From Microbacterium gallinarum (GTDB lineage: Bacteria > Actinomycetota > Actinomycetes > Actinomycetales > Microbacteriaceae): a DNA stretch of 64,000 bases. Of the stretch, positions 35,410-44,380 are shown piece by piece. The notes under the pieces are model-generated. The model was not told the DNA's origin and ran no database searches. It was given only the letters and a program-made list of their open reading frames with translations. A program made the position numbers and the translations under genes. Each line of letters begins with the position of its first letter. Within the stretch, counting starts at the first letter, position 1. The stretch is taken from contig NZ_JACSPM010000001.1 in assembly GCF_014837165.1 (NCBI RefSeq), positions 826,304 to 890,303 of the forward strand, written 5' to 3'.

Positions 35410-36213
35410 CTACCGGTTCTTCCACTGGGGCGCGCGCTTCTCGAGGAATGCGCGCACGCCCTCGGCACGGTCCTCGCTCGTGTACGGGTTCGGGCCGACG
35501 TTCAGGCGCAGAGCGCTGGCGATCGGCATCCCCCAGCTCTTCGTGGCCATCTCCTTGTAGCGCCGCAGCGACACCGGCGAGTTGGCGAGGATGCCGTCGA
35601 GGTAGGTCTGCACGGCGGACTTGAATTCCTCCCGGGCTACGACCTGGTTGACGAGACCGAGCTCCTTGGCCTCCGCCACGGGTACCATGCGCCCGGTGTA
35701 CAGGAGGTCCATCGCGAGCGCGCGCGGGATGAGGCGCGGAAGCACGACGGAGCCGAAGTTCGCCCCCATGCCGCGCTTCGCCTCGGTCAGGCCGATGGTC
35801 GAGCCCTCCACGGCGATGCGGATGTCACTCGCGAGCACGATCTCACAGCCCCCCGCGAGCGCATGGCCGTTGATGGCGGCGATCACGGGCTTGTACGTCT
35901 CGAGCATCACCTCGAGGAGCGCGCGGTACATGCCGGTCATGGGCGTGTGCACCTGGCGACCCGCCTTGGCGATGTCGTCCATCTCCTTCATGTCGCCGCC
36001 GGCGCAGAAGGCCTTGTCACCGGTGCCGGTGATGACCACGGCCCAGACGTCCGGGTCCTCGCCGGCCTCGACGAAGGCCTCGGTCAGCAGCCGCACAGTG
36101 TTGCGGCTCATCGCGTTGCGCCGCTCGGGGCGGTTGATCGTGATCCAGGCGACGCGGTCCTTGACCTCGTACAGCACCTCGTCGGCCGTGCCGGCCAGCA
36201 TTCCGTCGCTCAT
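35410..36213 (-). CDS. Enoyl-CoA hydratase/isomerase family protein
   Basis: 267 residues of crotonase fold. Both glutamates of a water-adding hydratase are in place: Glu124 (AGGCEIVLASD) and Glu144 (LTEAKRG); the oxyanion-hole segment is FCAGGDMKEM. The ATG overlaps the stop of the CoA-transferase gene by 4 bases. It should hydrate an unsaturated acyl-CoA made by the operon's acyl-CoA dehydrogenase. A feruloyl-CoA hydratase/lyase role next to the aldehyde dehydrogenase was considered, but no aryl-CoA ligase is encoded nearby. Confidence 0.87.
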   Translation of the reverse strand: MSDGMLAGTADEVLYEVKDRVAWITINRPERRNAMSRNTVRLLTEAFVEAGEDPDVWAVVITGTGDKAFCAGGDMKEMDDIAKAGRQVHTPMTGMYRALLEVMLETYKPVIAAINGHALAGGCEIVLASDIRIAVEGSTIGLTEAKRGMGANFGSVVLPRLIPRALAMDLLYTGRMVPVAEAKELGLVNQVVAREEFKSAVQTYLDGILANSPVSLRRYKEMATKSWGMPIASALRLNVGPNPYTSEDRAEGVRAFLEKRAPQWKNR

Positions 36214-37427
36214 GCGCGGGCACCTTCCGTGTGGGTCTCGATGACGCCGTCTGCGAGCAGGCGGTCGATGCGCCCCTCGTCGATCCCGACGGACGCGAGC
36301 ACGTCGACGGTGTCCGCGCCGAGCAACGGCGGTCCGTTCTGGTGGGCGAGGTACTCCCCGTCGATCGTGAGCGGGGAGTTGACGATCGTGACGTCGCCGA
36401 GCGTGGCGTGCGGGATCGGCTGGAGCTGACCGAGGGCCTTCACCTGCTCGTCCTCCAGCACCCGGTCGAGGGTGTTGACCGCCGAGTGGGGCACCTGCGC
36501 CGCATCCAACCGCTCCAGCAGCTCCTGCATCGTGAACTTCGCGGTCGCGGCGCCGAGCTGCGCATTGACGTACTGGCGGTTCGACACGCGCGCGACGTTG
36601 TTCTCGAACGCCGGGTCGTCGCGCAGGTGCGGCGCCTCGATCGCGTCGAGCAGGCGGTAGAACGCGTCATTGCTGCCGACGGAGAGGAAGACATATCCAT
36701 CGGATGCCGGGAACGCGCCGTTCGGGACGTTCCCCCGGAACCCGGAGCCGAGCCGCTGGGGCACCGGCCCGCCGGCGGCGACGCCCATCAGCGGCGTGCC
36801 GACCCACGCGAGCGCCGTCTGCAGGAGCGAGACCTGGACGTGCGCGCCCTCGCCTGTCTGCTCGCGCCGGCGCAGCGCGTCGAAGACGCCGAGCGAGAGC
36901 CACAGCCCGGTGCCCATGTCCATCATCGACAGCGGCACGCGAGCGGGCTCGCCCTCATCGGAGCCGGTCATGGCGACGACGCCGGAGTAGGCCTGCAGCA
37001 TCGCGTCGTACGCGGGCTGCTCGCGACGGGGGCCGGCGTGCCCGTACCCGGTCATCTCGACGTAGATGAGGCGGGGGTTGGTCTCGCGCAGGTTCTCCCA
37101 CGAGAAGCCGGCCGCGGCGAGCGCGCCCGGGCGCAGGTTCTGCACGAGCACGTCCGCGGTCTGCAGCAACTCCTCCAGCGCCTGCTTGCCCTCGTCGGCC
37201 TTGTAGTTGAGGACGACGGACTTCTTGTTGCGGTTCAGTGAGAGGAACGTCACCGAGACGCCCTCGGTGAGCGGCGCCCACATGCGCGCCTCATCGCCGG
37301 TGCCGAGCCGCTCGACCTTGATGACCTCGGCGCCGAAGTCGCCGAGGATCTGGCAGCCGAACGGCACGGCGACACTCGTGCCGATCTCGACGACCCGGAT
37401 GCCTGCGAGGGATCCCTGCACGCTCAC
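36210..37427 (-). CDS. Class III (CaiB/BaiF) CoA-transferase 1
   Basis: 405 residues from a GTG with AAGGAGA upstream; the GTG overlaps the stop of the lyase gene (GTGA). Family landmarks are ILGDFGAEVIKVE, VLVQNLRPGAL and the expected catalytic aspartate in PAYDAMLQ (Asp141). These enzymes move CoA between carboxylic acids through an aspartyl-CoA anhydride. It is directly linked to the HMG-CoA-lyase-like gene and would supply that enzyme's CoA ester. The acid is unknown. Confidence 0.88.
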   Translation of the reverse strand: MSVQGSLAGIRVVEIGTSVAVPFGCQILGDFGAEVIKVERLGTGDEARMWAPLTEGVSVTFLSLNRNKKSVVLNYKADEGKQALEELLQTADVLVQNLRPGALAAAGFSWENLRETNPRLIYVEMTGYGHAGPRREQPAYDAMLQAYSGVVAMTGSDEGEPARVPLSMMDMGTGLWLSLGVFDALRRREQTGEGAHVQVSLLQTALAWVGTPLMGVAAGGPVPQRLGSGFRGNVPNGAFPASDGYVFLSVGSNDAFYRLLDAIEAPHLRDDPAFENNVARVSNRQYVNAQLGAATAKFTMQELLERLDAAQVPHSAVNTLDRVLEDEQVKALGQLQPIPHATLGDVTIVNSPLTIDGEYLAHQNGPPLLGADTVDVLASVGIDEGRIDRLLADGVIETHTEGARA

Positions 37428-38572
37428 GAGCGCATCTCCTTCTGCGCGCCCACGCGCGCGTCGTACTCGTCCCGCACGGGCGAGCTCACCGGCTCGCGCC
37501 ACGGCGAGAGGGCACCCTGGTACACCGAGGGGCCCAGGCGGAAGTGCTGAGCCTCCTCGAAGGTCTCGACGAAGGGCATGTCCATCGCATAGACGTCCGG
37601 CCCGGTCGGCCGCGGACCGGCCGCGGTGACCTTCGACCACAGCTCGTGACCGACGACCTCTTCGGCGATCTTCCCCGCCTCGACGAGGGCTGCGAGGTCG
37701 AGCCCGGTCTCGATTCCCTCCGACTCGAGCAGGTGCGCGAAGTCCTCAGTGGGGATCATGCGGGTGGCACGGCCGTTGCCGCAGTAGGGGCATCCGCCCA
37801 TGCCGCCGATCGCGGTGTCGATCTGGACGGTGTCGTCGGGGCCGAGCTCCTCGATGGCGACGTACGCCGAGAGCATCGCCATTCCGCGCGCATCGTGGAG
37901 GTGCAGGTGGTAGTCGTGCACGTCGGGCCACGTGGCGCGCACGCGCCGCAGCGTCGACCGCATGGCCGAGGGCGTGTTCCAGCTCATCGGGTCGCCGATG
38001 TGGATGCGGGTGACGGGAATGCCCGCCGCCGTCCAGGCGTCGTGCTGGAGCTGCAGCAGGCGCAGGCGTTCGTCCTCGTCGAACGGGCCGAGCCAGTTCG
38101 AGCCCCACGCCGCGTTCACCGAGATCTCGGCGTGCGTGACGACGCCGCCGGCCTTGGCCGCCTCGACCGTCCGCGCGATCGAGTCGATCTCGTCCTGCTG
38201 ACTGCGGTTGATGTTGCGGCGCACGAACACGTCGCACAGGTGCACCTTCGTGCGACCCAGCGAGGGGTCGGGCATGGTGAGCTTGTGCGCGTACTCCGCG
38301 CGGCGCTCGACGCCTCGCGGATTGAGGACGATCGCGGTGTACTCGACGCCGTCCACCGGAGTGAAGCCGTCGATGACCTCCTCGACGTCGGCCATCTGCG
38401 GGGTCCACTTCGGGCTGACGAACGACCCGACATGGATCTTCTTCAGGCCGGTACGCGACAGGGCATCGAGAAGACGCACCTTCTCGCTCGCGGGGATGTC
38501 GGCACTCTCGATCTGCATGCCTTCGCGCATCCCCTCCTCGAGGATGACGACGGTGGGCTTCCCGTTGGTCAT
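37424..38572 (-). CDS. HMG-CoA-lyase-like (pyruvate carboxyltransferase family) enzyme
   Basis: 382 residues, longer than typical HMG-CoA lyases (about 300) by a C-terminal extension. A DRE-TIM barrel opens with ILEEGMREGMQ, where the usual RDG/RDE motif is replaced by EEGMRE. HLHLHDARGMA provides the metal histidines and GGMGGCPYCGNGRATRM the active-site cysteine loop. It should cleave a 3-hydroxy-3-methylglutaryl-CoA-like or citramalyl-CoA-like ester to acetyl-CoA and an oxoacid. AGGAGG precedes the ATG. Confidence 0.8.
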   Translation of the reverse strand: MTNGKPTVVILEEGMREGMQIESADIPASEKVRLLDALSRTGLKKIHVGSFVSPKWTPQMADVEEVIDGFTPVDGVEYTAIVLNPRGVERRAEYAHKLTMPDPSLGRTKVHLCDVFVRRNINRSQQDEIDSIARTVEAAKAGGVVTHAEISVNAAWGSNWLGPFDEDERLRLLQLQHDAWTAAGIPVTRIHIGDPMSWNTPSAMRSTLRRVRATWPDVHDYHLHLHDARGMAMLSAYVAIEELGPDDTVQIDTAIGGMGGCPYCGNGRATRMIPTEDFAHLLESEGIETGLDLAALVEAGKIAEEVVGHELWSKVTAAGPRPTGPDVYAMDMPFVETFEEAQHFRLGPSVYQGALSPWREPVSSPVRDEYDARVGAQKEMRS

Positions 38573-39963
38573 GCGGTGGTCCTCCTGGGGATGAGGGATG
38601 TGAATCCGGCGCCGGGTGCGGACTGGATCGAGGCGAAGATGCGCTCCGCGCCCGCGACACCGATACCGCCGGCGGAGCAGCAGTCGACGAACTTGGCGCG
38701 CAGCTCCGCGTCACTGAGCGGGTCCCCCGCCTGGCCGCGCGTCACCTCGACGCGGGCGGAGCGCACGGACCCGTCCTCGAATTCCAGCTCGACGACGGTG
38801 TAGCCGGTCTGGAAGACGGGATCGCCGGTCGGGGGCACCGCGCTCTCGGCCACCGACACGGCTCCCATGAGCGATCGGACCTCCGGATCGGAGAAGGCGC
38901 CGAGAGTGAAGTCGTCGAGGCCGACGCCGCCGCGCAGGAACGCGGACGCGAGGCAGTACTCGAGGCTGAACTTCGCCTGCGTGGGGTCGGTCGGCGGTGC
39001 GGTGCGCAGCGGACGCGTCCCCCGCGGGTGCAGGGTGGCGCGGATGCGGGTCGGGATGCCGGCGATGCCCTCAGATCGCAGCTGGAGCATCGCGTCGATG
39101 CCGCGGTGGGTGCCGTAACAGCTCGGGTAGCGCTTCAGGCCCCAGTCACGCGGCCAGGCGTCCTGCCAGTACTCGAGCCGCTCGTCCAGCGTCTCGGCGA
39201 GGGAGCCGACGGGCGCGGCATCCGGGTCTCCATAGCGCTCGAGGAAGCCCCCCGGTGCCTCGAGCTCATCGGGATTGCCGGTGAAGCCCGCTCCGGCCAG
39301 CTCGACCGCCATCACGGCGTCGCGAGCGGCCGAGCCGGCATGGAACGGCTTGGTCATCGAACCGAAGTTCGGGCGGCTGCCCGCCGCGAGCGACGACACG
39401 ATGCCGAGGGCGTGACGCGCCGACTCCCGATCGAGCCCGACCAGCCGGACGAGCGCCGCGACCGCCGCGAGGCGCCCGATCGTAGACGTGGAATGCCACC
39501 CGCGCGCGTAGTGGACGTGCTGCGGGAGCACGTCCGCCAGCGCGCGGAACGCGGCCGCTCCCACGTCGTACGCCTCGACGAACCGCGTCGGGGTCACATC
39601 GCCCGACTCGGCCACCGCGACGAGGGCGGGAAGGATCACCGCGCTCGGGTGCAGCGGCATCGACGGCGAGTAGTCGTCGAAATCGAGCACGTGCGCCGCC
39701 GTGCCGTTGACCAGCGCCGCCACGGACGGCGATGCCTTCTCGCCGGTCGTCCAGACGGTCGCCGTCCCCGCCGAGGACTCCGCTCGTGCCCAGTCCGCGA
39801 GGATGCGCTCACCGGGGGTGCCCGCGGCGCCGAGCGAGACCCCGACGGTGTCGACCAGCGCGCGCGCCACCGCGTCGCGGTGATCCACGCCCGCCGCGGG
39901 CCCATCCGCAGCGAACGCCGCGAGGGTCTGAGTGACGCCGATCTCGGCGGTGGTCTCGGTCAC
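38569..39963 (-). CDS. MmgE/PrpD family protein 1
   Basis: 464 residues from a GTG just after the acyl-CoA dehydrogenase stop. Typical stretches are VAALVNGTAAHVLDFDDY (with Asp residues of the active-site loop), LHPSAVILPALVA and SMTKPFHAGSAARDAV. The family contains 2-methylcitrate dehydratase, cis-aconitate decarboxylase and iminodisuccinate epimerase. It is paralogous to the protein encoded at 41221-42645. A dehydratase or decarboxylase acting on a branched dicarboxylic or tricarboxylic acid is likely; the substrate is open. Confidence 0.85.
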   Translation of the reverse strand: MTETTAEIGVTQTLAAFAADGPAAGVDHRDAVARALVDTVGVSLGAAGTPGERILADWARAESSAGTATVWTTGEKASPSVAALVNGTAAHVLDFDDYSPSMPLHPSAVILPALVAVAESGDVTPTRFVEAYDVGAAAFRALADVLPQHVHYARGWHSTSTIGRLAAVAALVRLVGLDRESARHALGIVSSLAAGSRPNFGSMTKPFHAGSAARDAVMAVELAGAGFTGNPDELEAPGGFLERYGDPDAAPVGSLAETLDERLEYWQDAWPRDWGLKRYPSCYGTHRGIDAMLQLRSEGIAGIPTRIRATLHPRGTRPLRTAPPTDPTQAKFSLEYCLASAFLRGGVGLDDFTLGAFSDPEVRSLMGAVSVAESAVPPTGDPVFQTGYTVVELEFEDGSVRSARVEVTRGQAGDPLSDAELRAKFVDCCSAGGIGVAGAERIFASIQSAPGAGFTSLIPRRTTA

Positions 39964-39968
39964 GACGA

Positions 39969-41156
39969 TCAGAACGACTTCGGCAGACCCAGCGTGCCGT
40001 GGGCGATGCCGGCGAGCACGATGTTGTTGCTGATGGGCGCGGTGCGGGGCAGGCGGGCGCCCTTCCAGCGGCGCTCGATGCCGTACTCCTCCGCCGCGGC
40101 GTAACCGCCGAAGGTGTCGAAGGCGGCATCGGCGGCGGCCCACAGCGCCTCCGACGCGAGCAGCTTCGCCCCGTTGACCTCGAAGCGCGGGTTCTCACCC
40201 GCGGCGTACATCTCCGCGGCGCGCCAGCGCATGAGCGAGGCTGCCTGCAGCTGCGCGTACGCACGCGCCAGGGGCATCTGGATGGCCTGGTTCTTGCCGA
40301 TGGGCCGGCCGAACACCTCGCGCTCGTTCGCGTACTTCACCGCGCGGGCGACCAGGTCGAATCCACCGCCGATGTACTCGCTCGTGACGAGGATGCGCTC
40401 GGAGTTCATGCCCGACAGGATGACGCGGAAGCCCTTGCCCTCCTCGCCGATGCGGTTGGCGACGGGGACGCGCAGGTCGCGGATCGCGAGTTCGTTCGTC
40501 TCGTGGTTGACCATCGTCTTGATCGGAGTGGCGACGATCTGGCCGCTCTCGATGGCCGTGCGCAGGTCGACCAGCAGCACGGTGAAGCCATCCGTCGGCT
40601 TGGCGGCGTCCTCGCGCTTGGTGGTGCGGGTCAGCAGCAGGAGCAGGTCGGAGTGCTGAACACGCGAGATGAAGATCTTGTTGCCGTTGACCACGTACTC
40701 GTCGCCCTCGCGCACGGCGAAGGTCTTGATGCGCGTGGTGTCGCTGCCGGCGTCGGGCTCGGTGACGCCGAAGGACTGCAGGCGCAGCTCGCCCGAGGCG
40801 ATCTTCGGCAGCCAGTACTCCTTCTGCTCAGGAGAGCCGTGGCGCAGGATGGCGCCCATGGTGTACATGCCGGCGCGGGCGGCACCCGCGTGGCATCCGT
40901 TCCGCTCGATCTGCTCGAGGACGACCGCCGCGTCGCGGATGTCGGCGCCGCCGCCGCCGTACTCCTCGGGGATGAGCATGTTCATCCAGCCGGCGTCGTA
41001 CAGCGCGTCGACGAACTCCTCGGGGTACGTGCTGTTCGCATCGTGCTCACGCCAGTAGTCGTTGTCGAACGGGGTGCACAGGTCGTCGATGGCCTCGCGG
41101 ATCGCCATCTGCTCCTCGGTCAGGCTGAAAGCCGACGACTCGATGATCTCTGCCAT
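39969..41156 (-). CDS. Acyl-CoA dehydrogenase
   Basis: 395 residues with the family signatures LRLQSFGVTEPDAGSD (FAD/substrate contact) and FDTFGGYAAAEEYGIERRWKGARL near the C-terminus, and an AAGGAG site before the ATG. The flavoenzyme makes a 2,3-unsaturated acyl-CoA and passes electrons to ETF, encoded at 62360-64000. It lies between the two MmgE/PrpD genes in the operon, 64 bases after the second. Confidence 0.92.
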   Translation of the reverse strand: MAEIIESSAFSLTEEQMAIREAIDDLCTPFDNDYWREHDANSTYPEEFVDALYDAGWMNMLIPEEYGGGGADIRDAAVVLEQIERNGCHAGAARAGMYTMGAILRHGSPEQKEYWLPKIASGELRLQSFGVTEPDAGSDTTRIKTFAVREGDEYVVNGNKIFISRVQHSDLLLLLTRTTKREDAAKPTDGFTVLLVDLRTAIESGQIVATPIKTMVNHETNELAIRDLRVPVANRIGEEGKGFRVILSGMNSERILVTSEYIGGGFDLVARAVKYANEREVFGRPIGKNQAIQMPLARAYAQLQAASLMRWRAAEMYAAGENPRFEVNGAKLLASEALWAAADAAFDTFGGYAAAEEYGIERRWKGARLPRTAPISNNIVLAGIAHGTLGLPKSF

Positions 41157-41220
41157 GGGGTGCTCCTTTGCGGTACAGGAATAGCGAACCCGAGGGTCGC
41201 CGGCGGTCAAAGCCCAGTTC

Positions 41221-42645
41221 TCACCGGGTGGAATTCGGTTCGTCCCACACGAGCGACGCGAGGGTCTCGCGCACGTCGGAGGTCTCCGCGAGGTCGGTGA
41301 CGACGCGCGCGAGGGCGGCGGAACGCTCCGCTCCGAGGCCCCGCACGTTGAGATCGAACTTCAGCTGCACCTGTTCGGCGCTGATCGGGCGGTCGGCCGT
41401 GCCGAGATTGGCCATCACCCGCTCCTCGACGATCGAGCCGTCTGTCAGGTGCACGCGCACGACGCTGGGCAGGCGCTCGGGGTAGAGGGACTCGACTTCC
41501 TCGTCGCGGACGTACCAGACGCGTTCGGCGATGGCCCGCACGAGCGGGTCGTCGAGGTTCTCCTGCGTGAAGTCGTCGAGGTGCAGCCCCAGCCCCGACC
41601 CGCCGCGCCAAGCGAGCGCGAACGTCAGCGGTCCGCTGAACTGCGCGTGGTACGGCGACTGCGGGTGGATCTTGGCCTCACGCGGCTCGGCGATGGTGCG
41701 GGTGACGGCCATCGGCACGGACAGCTCGATGCGCTCGATCGCCGCGACGTCGATGCCGCGACGCGAGAGCAGCATCGCCGCGTCGATGCCGGTGTGGGTG
41801 AAGACGTTGGTCGGGTAGGGCTTGACGAAGCAGCGGTCGAGCTCCCACTCCTCGCCGAGGCCCGAGAGGAAGCCCTCGTCGACCGGATGAAGGCCCGTGA
41901 AGGCGTTGAAGAAGCCGAAGCGGCCTTCCAGCACCGTGTCGGGAGCGGTCAGACCGTGCCGCGCGAACTGTGCGGCGGTGACCCCCGCGTGCGCCGCCCA
42001 CCCGCAGTGGACGCGTTTCACCGAGCCCCCGTTGCGGTTGGCCTCGAGGATGCCGCTGCCCATGCTGGCGGCGATGCCGATCGCGTGACGCGTGGTCTCG
42101 GCATCCGATCCGAACGCCACGGACGCCGCCACCGCGGAGCCGATGGCACCGCAGATGGACGTGGCATGCAGGCCGCGCTCGAAGAACACGTTGTTGCCGA
42201 CCTCGGGATCGTCCGCCCCGTTGCCGAGCCGGATCGCGACCTCGTTGCCGGCGGCGACCGCAGCCAGCAACGTGCGACCTTCGGCACGGGCGTGCTCTGC
42301 GGCCGCGAGCGCTGCGGGCACCGCCGACGCGCTCGGGTGCAGGATCGACGGCAGGTGCGTGTCGTCGAAGTCGAGCGCATGGGCGGCGGTGCCGTTGACG
42401 AGCGCGGCGACCGGCGCGGGCGCGCGGTCGGCGAAGCCGAGGAGCGTCGACTGCGGCGAGCCGCCCCACTCGCGGGCGAGCGCGAGGGCGGCCTGCACGG
42501 GCGCGGTGTCGACGGCGGCGATCGAGATGCCGACGGTGTCGGTGATACGCGCGAGCGAGTCGGCAGCGATGCGGTCATCGAGATTGGATGCCGTGGCGAC
42601 GGCGAACTCGGCCAGCCGCGCACTGATGGTCGTGACGTCGGTCAT
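41221..42645 (-). CDS. MmgE/PrpD family protein 2
   Basis: 474 residues. VAALVNGTAAHALDFDDTH, ILHPSASAVPAALAA, SVKRVHCGWAAHAGV and KPYPTNVFTHTGIDA are family landmarks; the KPYP segment resembles that of 2-methylcitrate dehydratase and cis-aconitate decarboxylase relatives. Its ATG overlaps the stop of the cyclase gene. It shares the family, not close identity, with the protein encoded at 38569-39963, suggesting two related substrates or steps. Confidence 0.86.
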   Translation of the reverse strand: MTDVTTISARLAEFAVATASNLDDRIAADSLARITDTVGISIAAVDTAPVQAALALAREWGGSPQSTLLGFADRAPAPVAALVNGTAAHALDFDDTHLPSILHPSASAVPAALAAAEHARAEGRTLLAAVAAGNEVAIRLGNGADDPEVGNNVFFERGLHATSICGAIGSAVAASVAFGSDAETTRHAIGIAASMGSGILEANRNGGSVKRVHCGWAAHAGVTAAQFARHGLTAPDTVLEGRFGFFNAFTGLHPVDEGFLSGLGEEWELDRCFVKPYPTNVFTHTGIDAAMLLSRRGIDVAAIERIELSVPMAVTRTIAEPREAKIHPQSPYHAQFSGPLTFALAWRGGSGLGLHLDDFTQENLDDPLVRAIAERVWYVRDEEVESLYPERLPSVVRVHLTDGSIVEERVMANLGTADRPISAEQVQLKFDLNVRGLGAERSAALARVVTDLAETSDVRETLASLVWDEPNSTR

Positions 42646-43514
42646 GCGTGCACCTCGAAGACGGCGAGCGGGCGCACCGGTGAGCCGGTGGCGCCGAGCA
42701 GGGGAAGGGGGGAGATGACGAAGTCGAAGACGAGTCCGCCCCGAGCGGCCAGCGACTCGAGGCTGAGCATCTCGATGATCGGGATGCCGCGCTCCACGAG
42801 CATCAGCCGATGCACGGGCAGTCGGGCGTGCCCCTCGCCCGCCGGGATGTGCTCGAAGGCGGTCGTGTCGCTGCCGACGAAGCGCGGCCTTCGCGCAGCG
42901 AGCCACTCGCCGCCGTCGAGGTTCGGCCCGGGCACGCCCGACTCGTGTCCGACGAACGTCGGACCCTCATCCCACAGCTGCCCCCACCCGGTGCGGACGA
43001 GCAGTGCGGCCCCCTCGGGGATGTCCTCGGCTCCGCCGGGCAGCAGCGCCGCGGCGGCGTCGAGATCGGCGGCCGAGACGGGGTGGGAGGCGCCGAGACG
43101 GTCGACGCCCACCGCCCGCGGCACGTCGAGCAGGACACCGGGGACGATCGCCGGTGCGACCTCCTCGACGCCGTGCTCGGTGAAGCGGCCGGTGCGCTGC
43201 GCCGCCTCGGCGTCGACTCCGCCGTGCAGCAGACCGTCGGCGCTGATGTGTGCGAGCGCGTCGACGTGGGTGCCGGTGTGGGTTCCGAGCACGAGCAGGT
43301 CGTTGGCTCCCGACGTGCCGTCCACCCGCACGGCGTCGCCGTGGCGCCGCATCAGCGCGTGGCGATAGCCGGGGTGGCTGGGCGACGTCGGGATCGCCTG
43401 GTGCAGGCCGTGGCCGAGGTCGACGATGTCGAGTCGGGCGCCCGACGCCCGGGCGCCGGTGAAGGGACGGGCGGCGGTCGACGGACGGGCGTGGGTCGGC
43501 GACGGGGTCGTCAT
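42642..43514 (-). CDS. Cyclase/kynurenine-formamidase-like metal hydrolase
   Basis: 290 residues with the metal motif HTGTHVDALAH (HxGTHxDxxxH) of the PF04199 family, whose members hydrolyse amides, esters or lactones. GTGWGQLWDE-like VRTGWGQLWDE and VGSDTTAFEH are also conserved positions. It overlaps its neighbours by 4 bases on each side. In this operon a lactone or cyclic ester of a branched acid is a reasonable substrate guess. Confidence 0.83.
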   Translation of the reverse strand: MTTPSPTHARPSTAARPFTGARASGARLDIVDLGHGLHQAIPTSPSHPGYRHALMRRHGDAVRVDGTSGANDLLVLGTHTGTHVDALAHISADGLLHGGVDAEAAQRTGRFTEHGVEEVAPAIVPGVLLDVPRAVGVDRLGASHPVSAADLDAAAALLPGGAEDIPEGAALLVRTGWGQLWDEGPTFVGHESGVPGPNLDGGEWLAARRPRFVGSDTTAFEHIPAGEGHARLPVHRLMLVERGIPIIEMLSLESLAARGGLVFDFVISPLPLLGATGSPVRPLAVFEVHA

Positions 43515-44380
43515 GAGGCGGTCCTCGCGGTCAGGGCGGCGATGGTCTGGGCCTGGCGGATCACCGGCGCATCGATGAACGAGCCGTCGGCGAGCGTGGC
43601 GACGCCGGTGCCGTCGTCCGCCATCGACGTGGCGCTGGCCAGCACCCTGCTCGCCCACTCGACATCGGCCGCCGCGGGACGGAACGCCTCGCGCACGGTG
43701 GGGACTTGGGCGGGGTGGATGCAGCTGCGGCCGAGGAAGCCGAGCGCGCGCTGCACCGCACTGTCGGCTGCCAGCCCTTCGGCGTCGGCGACGTTGACGA
43801 AGGCACTCGCGAGTGGAGACGGCAGACCGGCAGCGCGTGAGGCGAGCACCACCGTGAGCCGGGAGAGAAGGAGCCCCTCGGCGTGCGAGGTGCCGCGCGG
43901 CAGTCCGAGATCGGCCCGCAGGTCGGCCTCTCCGAGCATGAGCGAATGCACGCCGTCGACGACGGCGATCGCGTGGGCGTCGCGCACCGCGCGCGCCGTC
44001 TCCAGCTGGCAGATCAGGCGGCGGTCGTTGCCCCAGCCGGCCGTGGCCGCCGCCGCCCGGCGAGCCTCGTCGGCGCTGTCGACCTTGGCGACGCGGATCG
44101 CCTGAACGACGCCACGGCGCACGAGCGGCGTCACGGCCGCGATGTCGAGGTCGAAGTCGGGCGTCGACGGAGCGTTGACCCGCAGGACGGTGGGCACGCC
44201 GAGCCCGTCGCCGAGCGCCGCGGCGAGCCGGTCACGGGCGGAGGCGCGCTCCGACGGGTGGACGGCGTCCTCGAGGTCGATCACGACGCCGTCGGCGGCC
44301 GCGGCCGCCTTCGCGAAGCGGTCGGGGCGCGTGGCCGGCACGTAGAGCCACGCGAGAGCGAGCTCCCAGTCCGCCCCCAT
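43511..44380 (-). CDS. CitE/HpcH-HpaI-family acyl-CoA lyase
   Basis: 289 residues. LYVPATRPDRF, ADGVVIDLEDAV, CQLETARAV and SLMLGEADLRADLG are the substrate and Mg-binding segments of malyl-/citramalyl-CoA lyase-type CitE proteins. The ATG at 44380 overlaps the upstream TGA; a GTG at 44383 is an alternative. Next to a CoA-transferase gene it would split a malyl-CoA- or citramalyl-CoA-like ester to acetyl-CoA plus an oxoacid. Confidence 0.87.
   Translation of the reverse strand: MGADWELALAWLYVPATRPDRFAKAAAAADGVVIDLEDAVHPSERASARDRLAAALGDGLGVPTVLRVNAPSTPDFDLDIAAVTPLVRRGVVQAIRVAKVDSADEARRAAAATAGWGNDRRLICQLETARAVRDAHAIAVVDGVHSLMLGEADLRADLGLPRGTSHAEGLLLSRLTVVLASRAAGLPSPLASAFVNVADAEGLAADSAVQRALGFLGRSCIHPAQVPTVREAFRPAAADVEWASRVLASATSMADDGTGVATLADGSFIDAPVIRQAQTIAALTARTAS

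Noticed and set aside
33690..35624. Long plus-strand frame over cofE end and the aldehyde dehydrogenase gene
   Set aside because: No family likeness and opposite a clear aldehyde dehydrogenase.
33930..36213. Feruloyl-CoA hydratase/lyase plus vanillin dehydrogenase pair
   Set aside because: Attractive beside a possible feruloyl esterase, but there is no aryl-CoA ligase gene, and the hydratase has the two glutamates of an ordinary enoyl-CoA hydratase.
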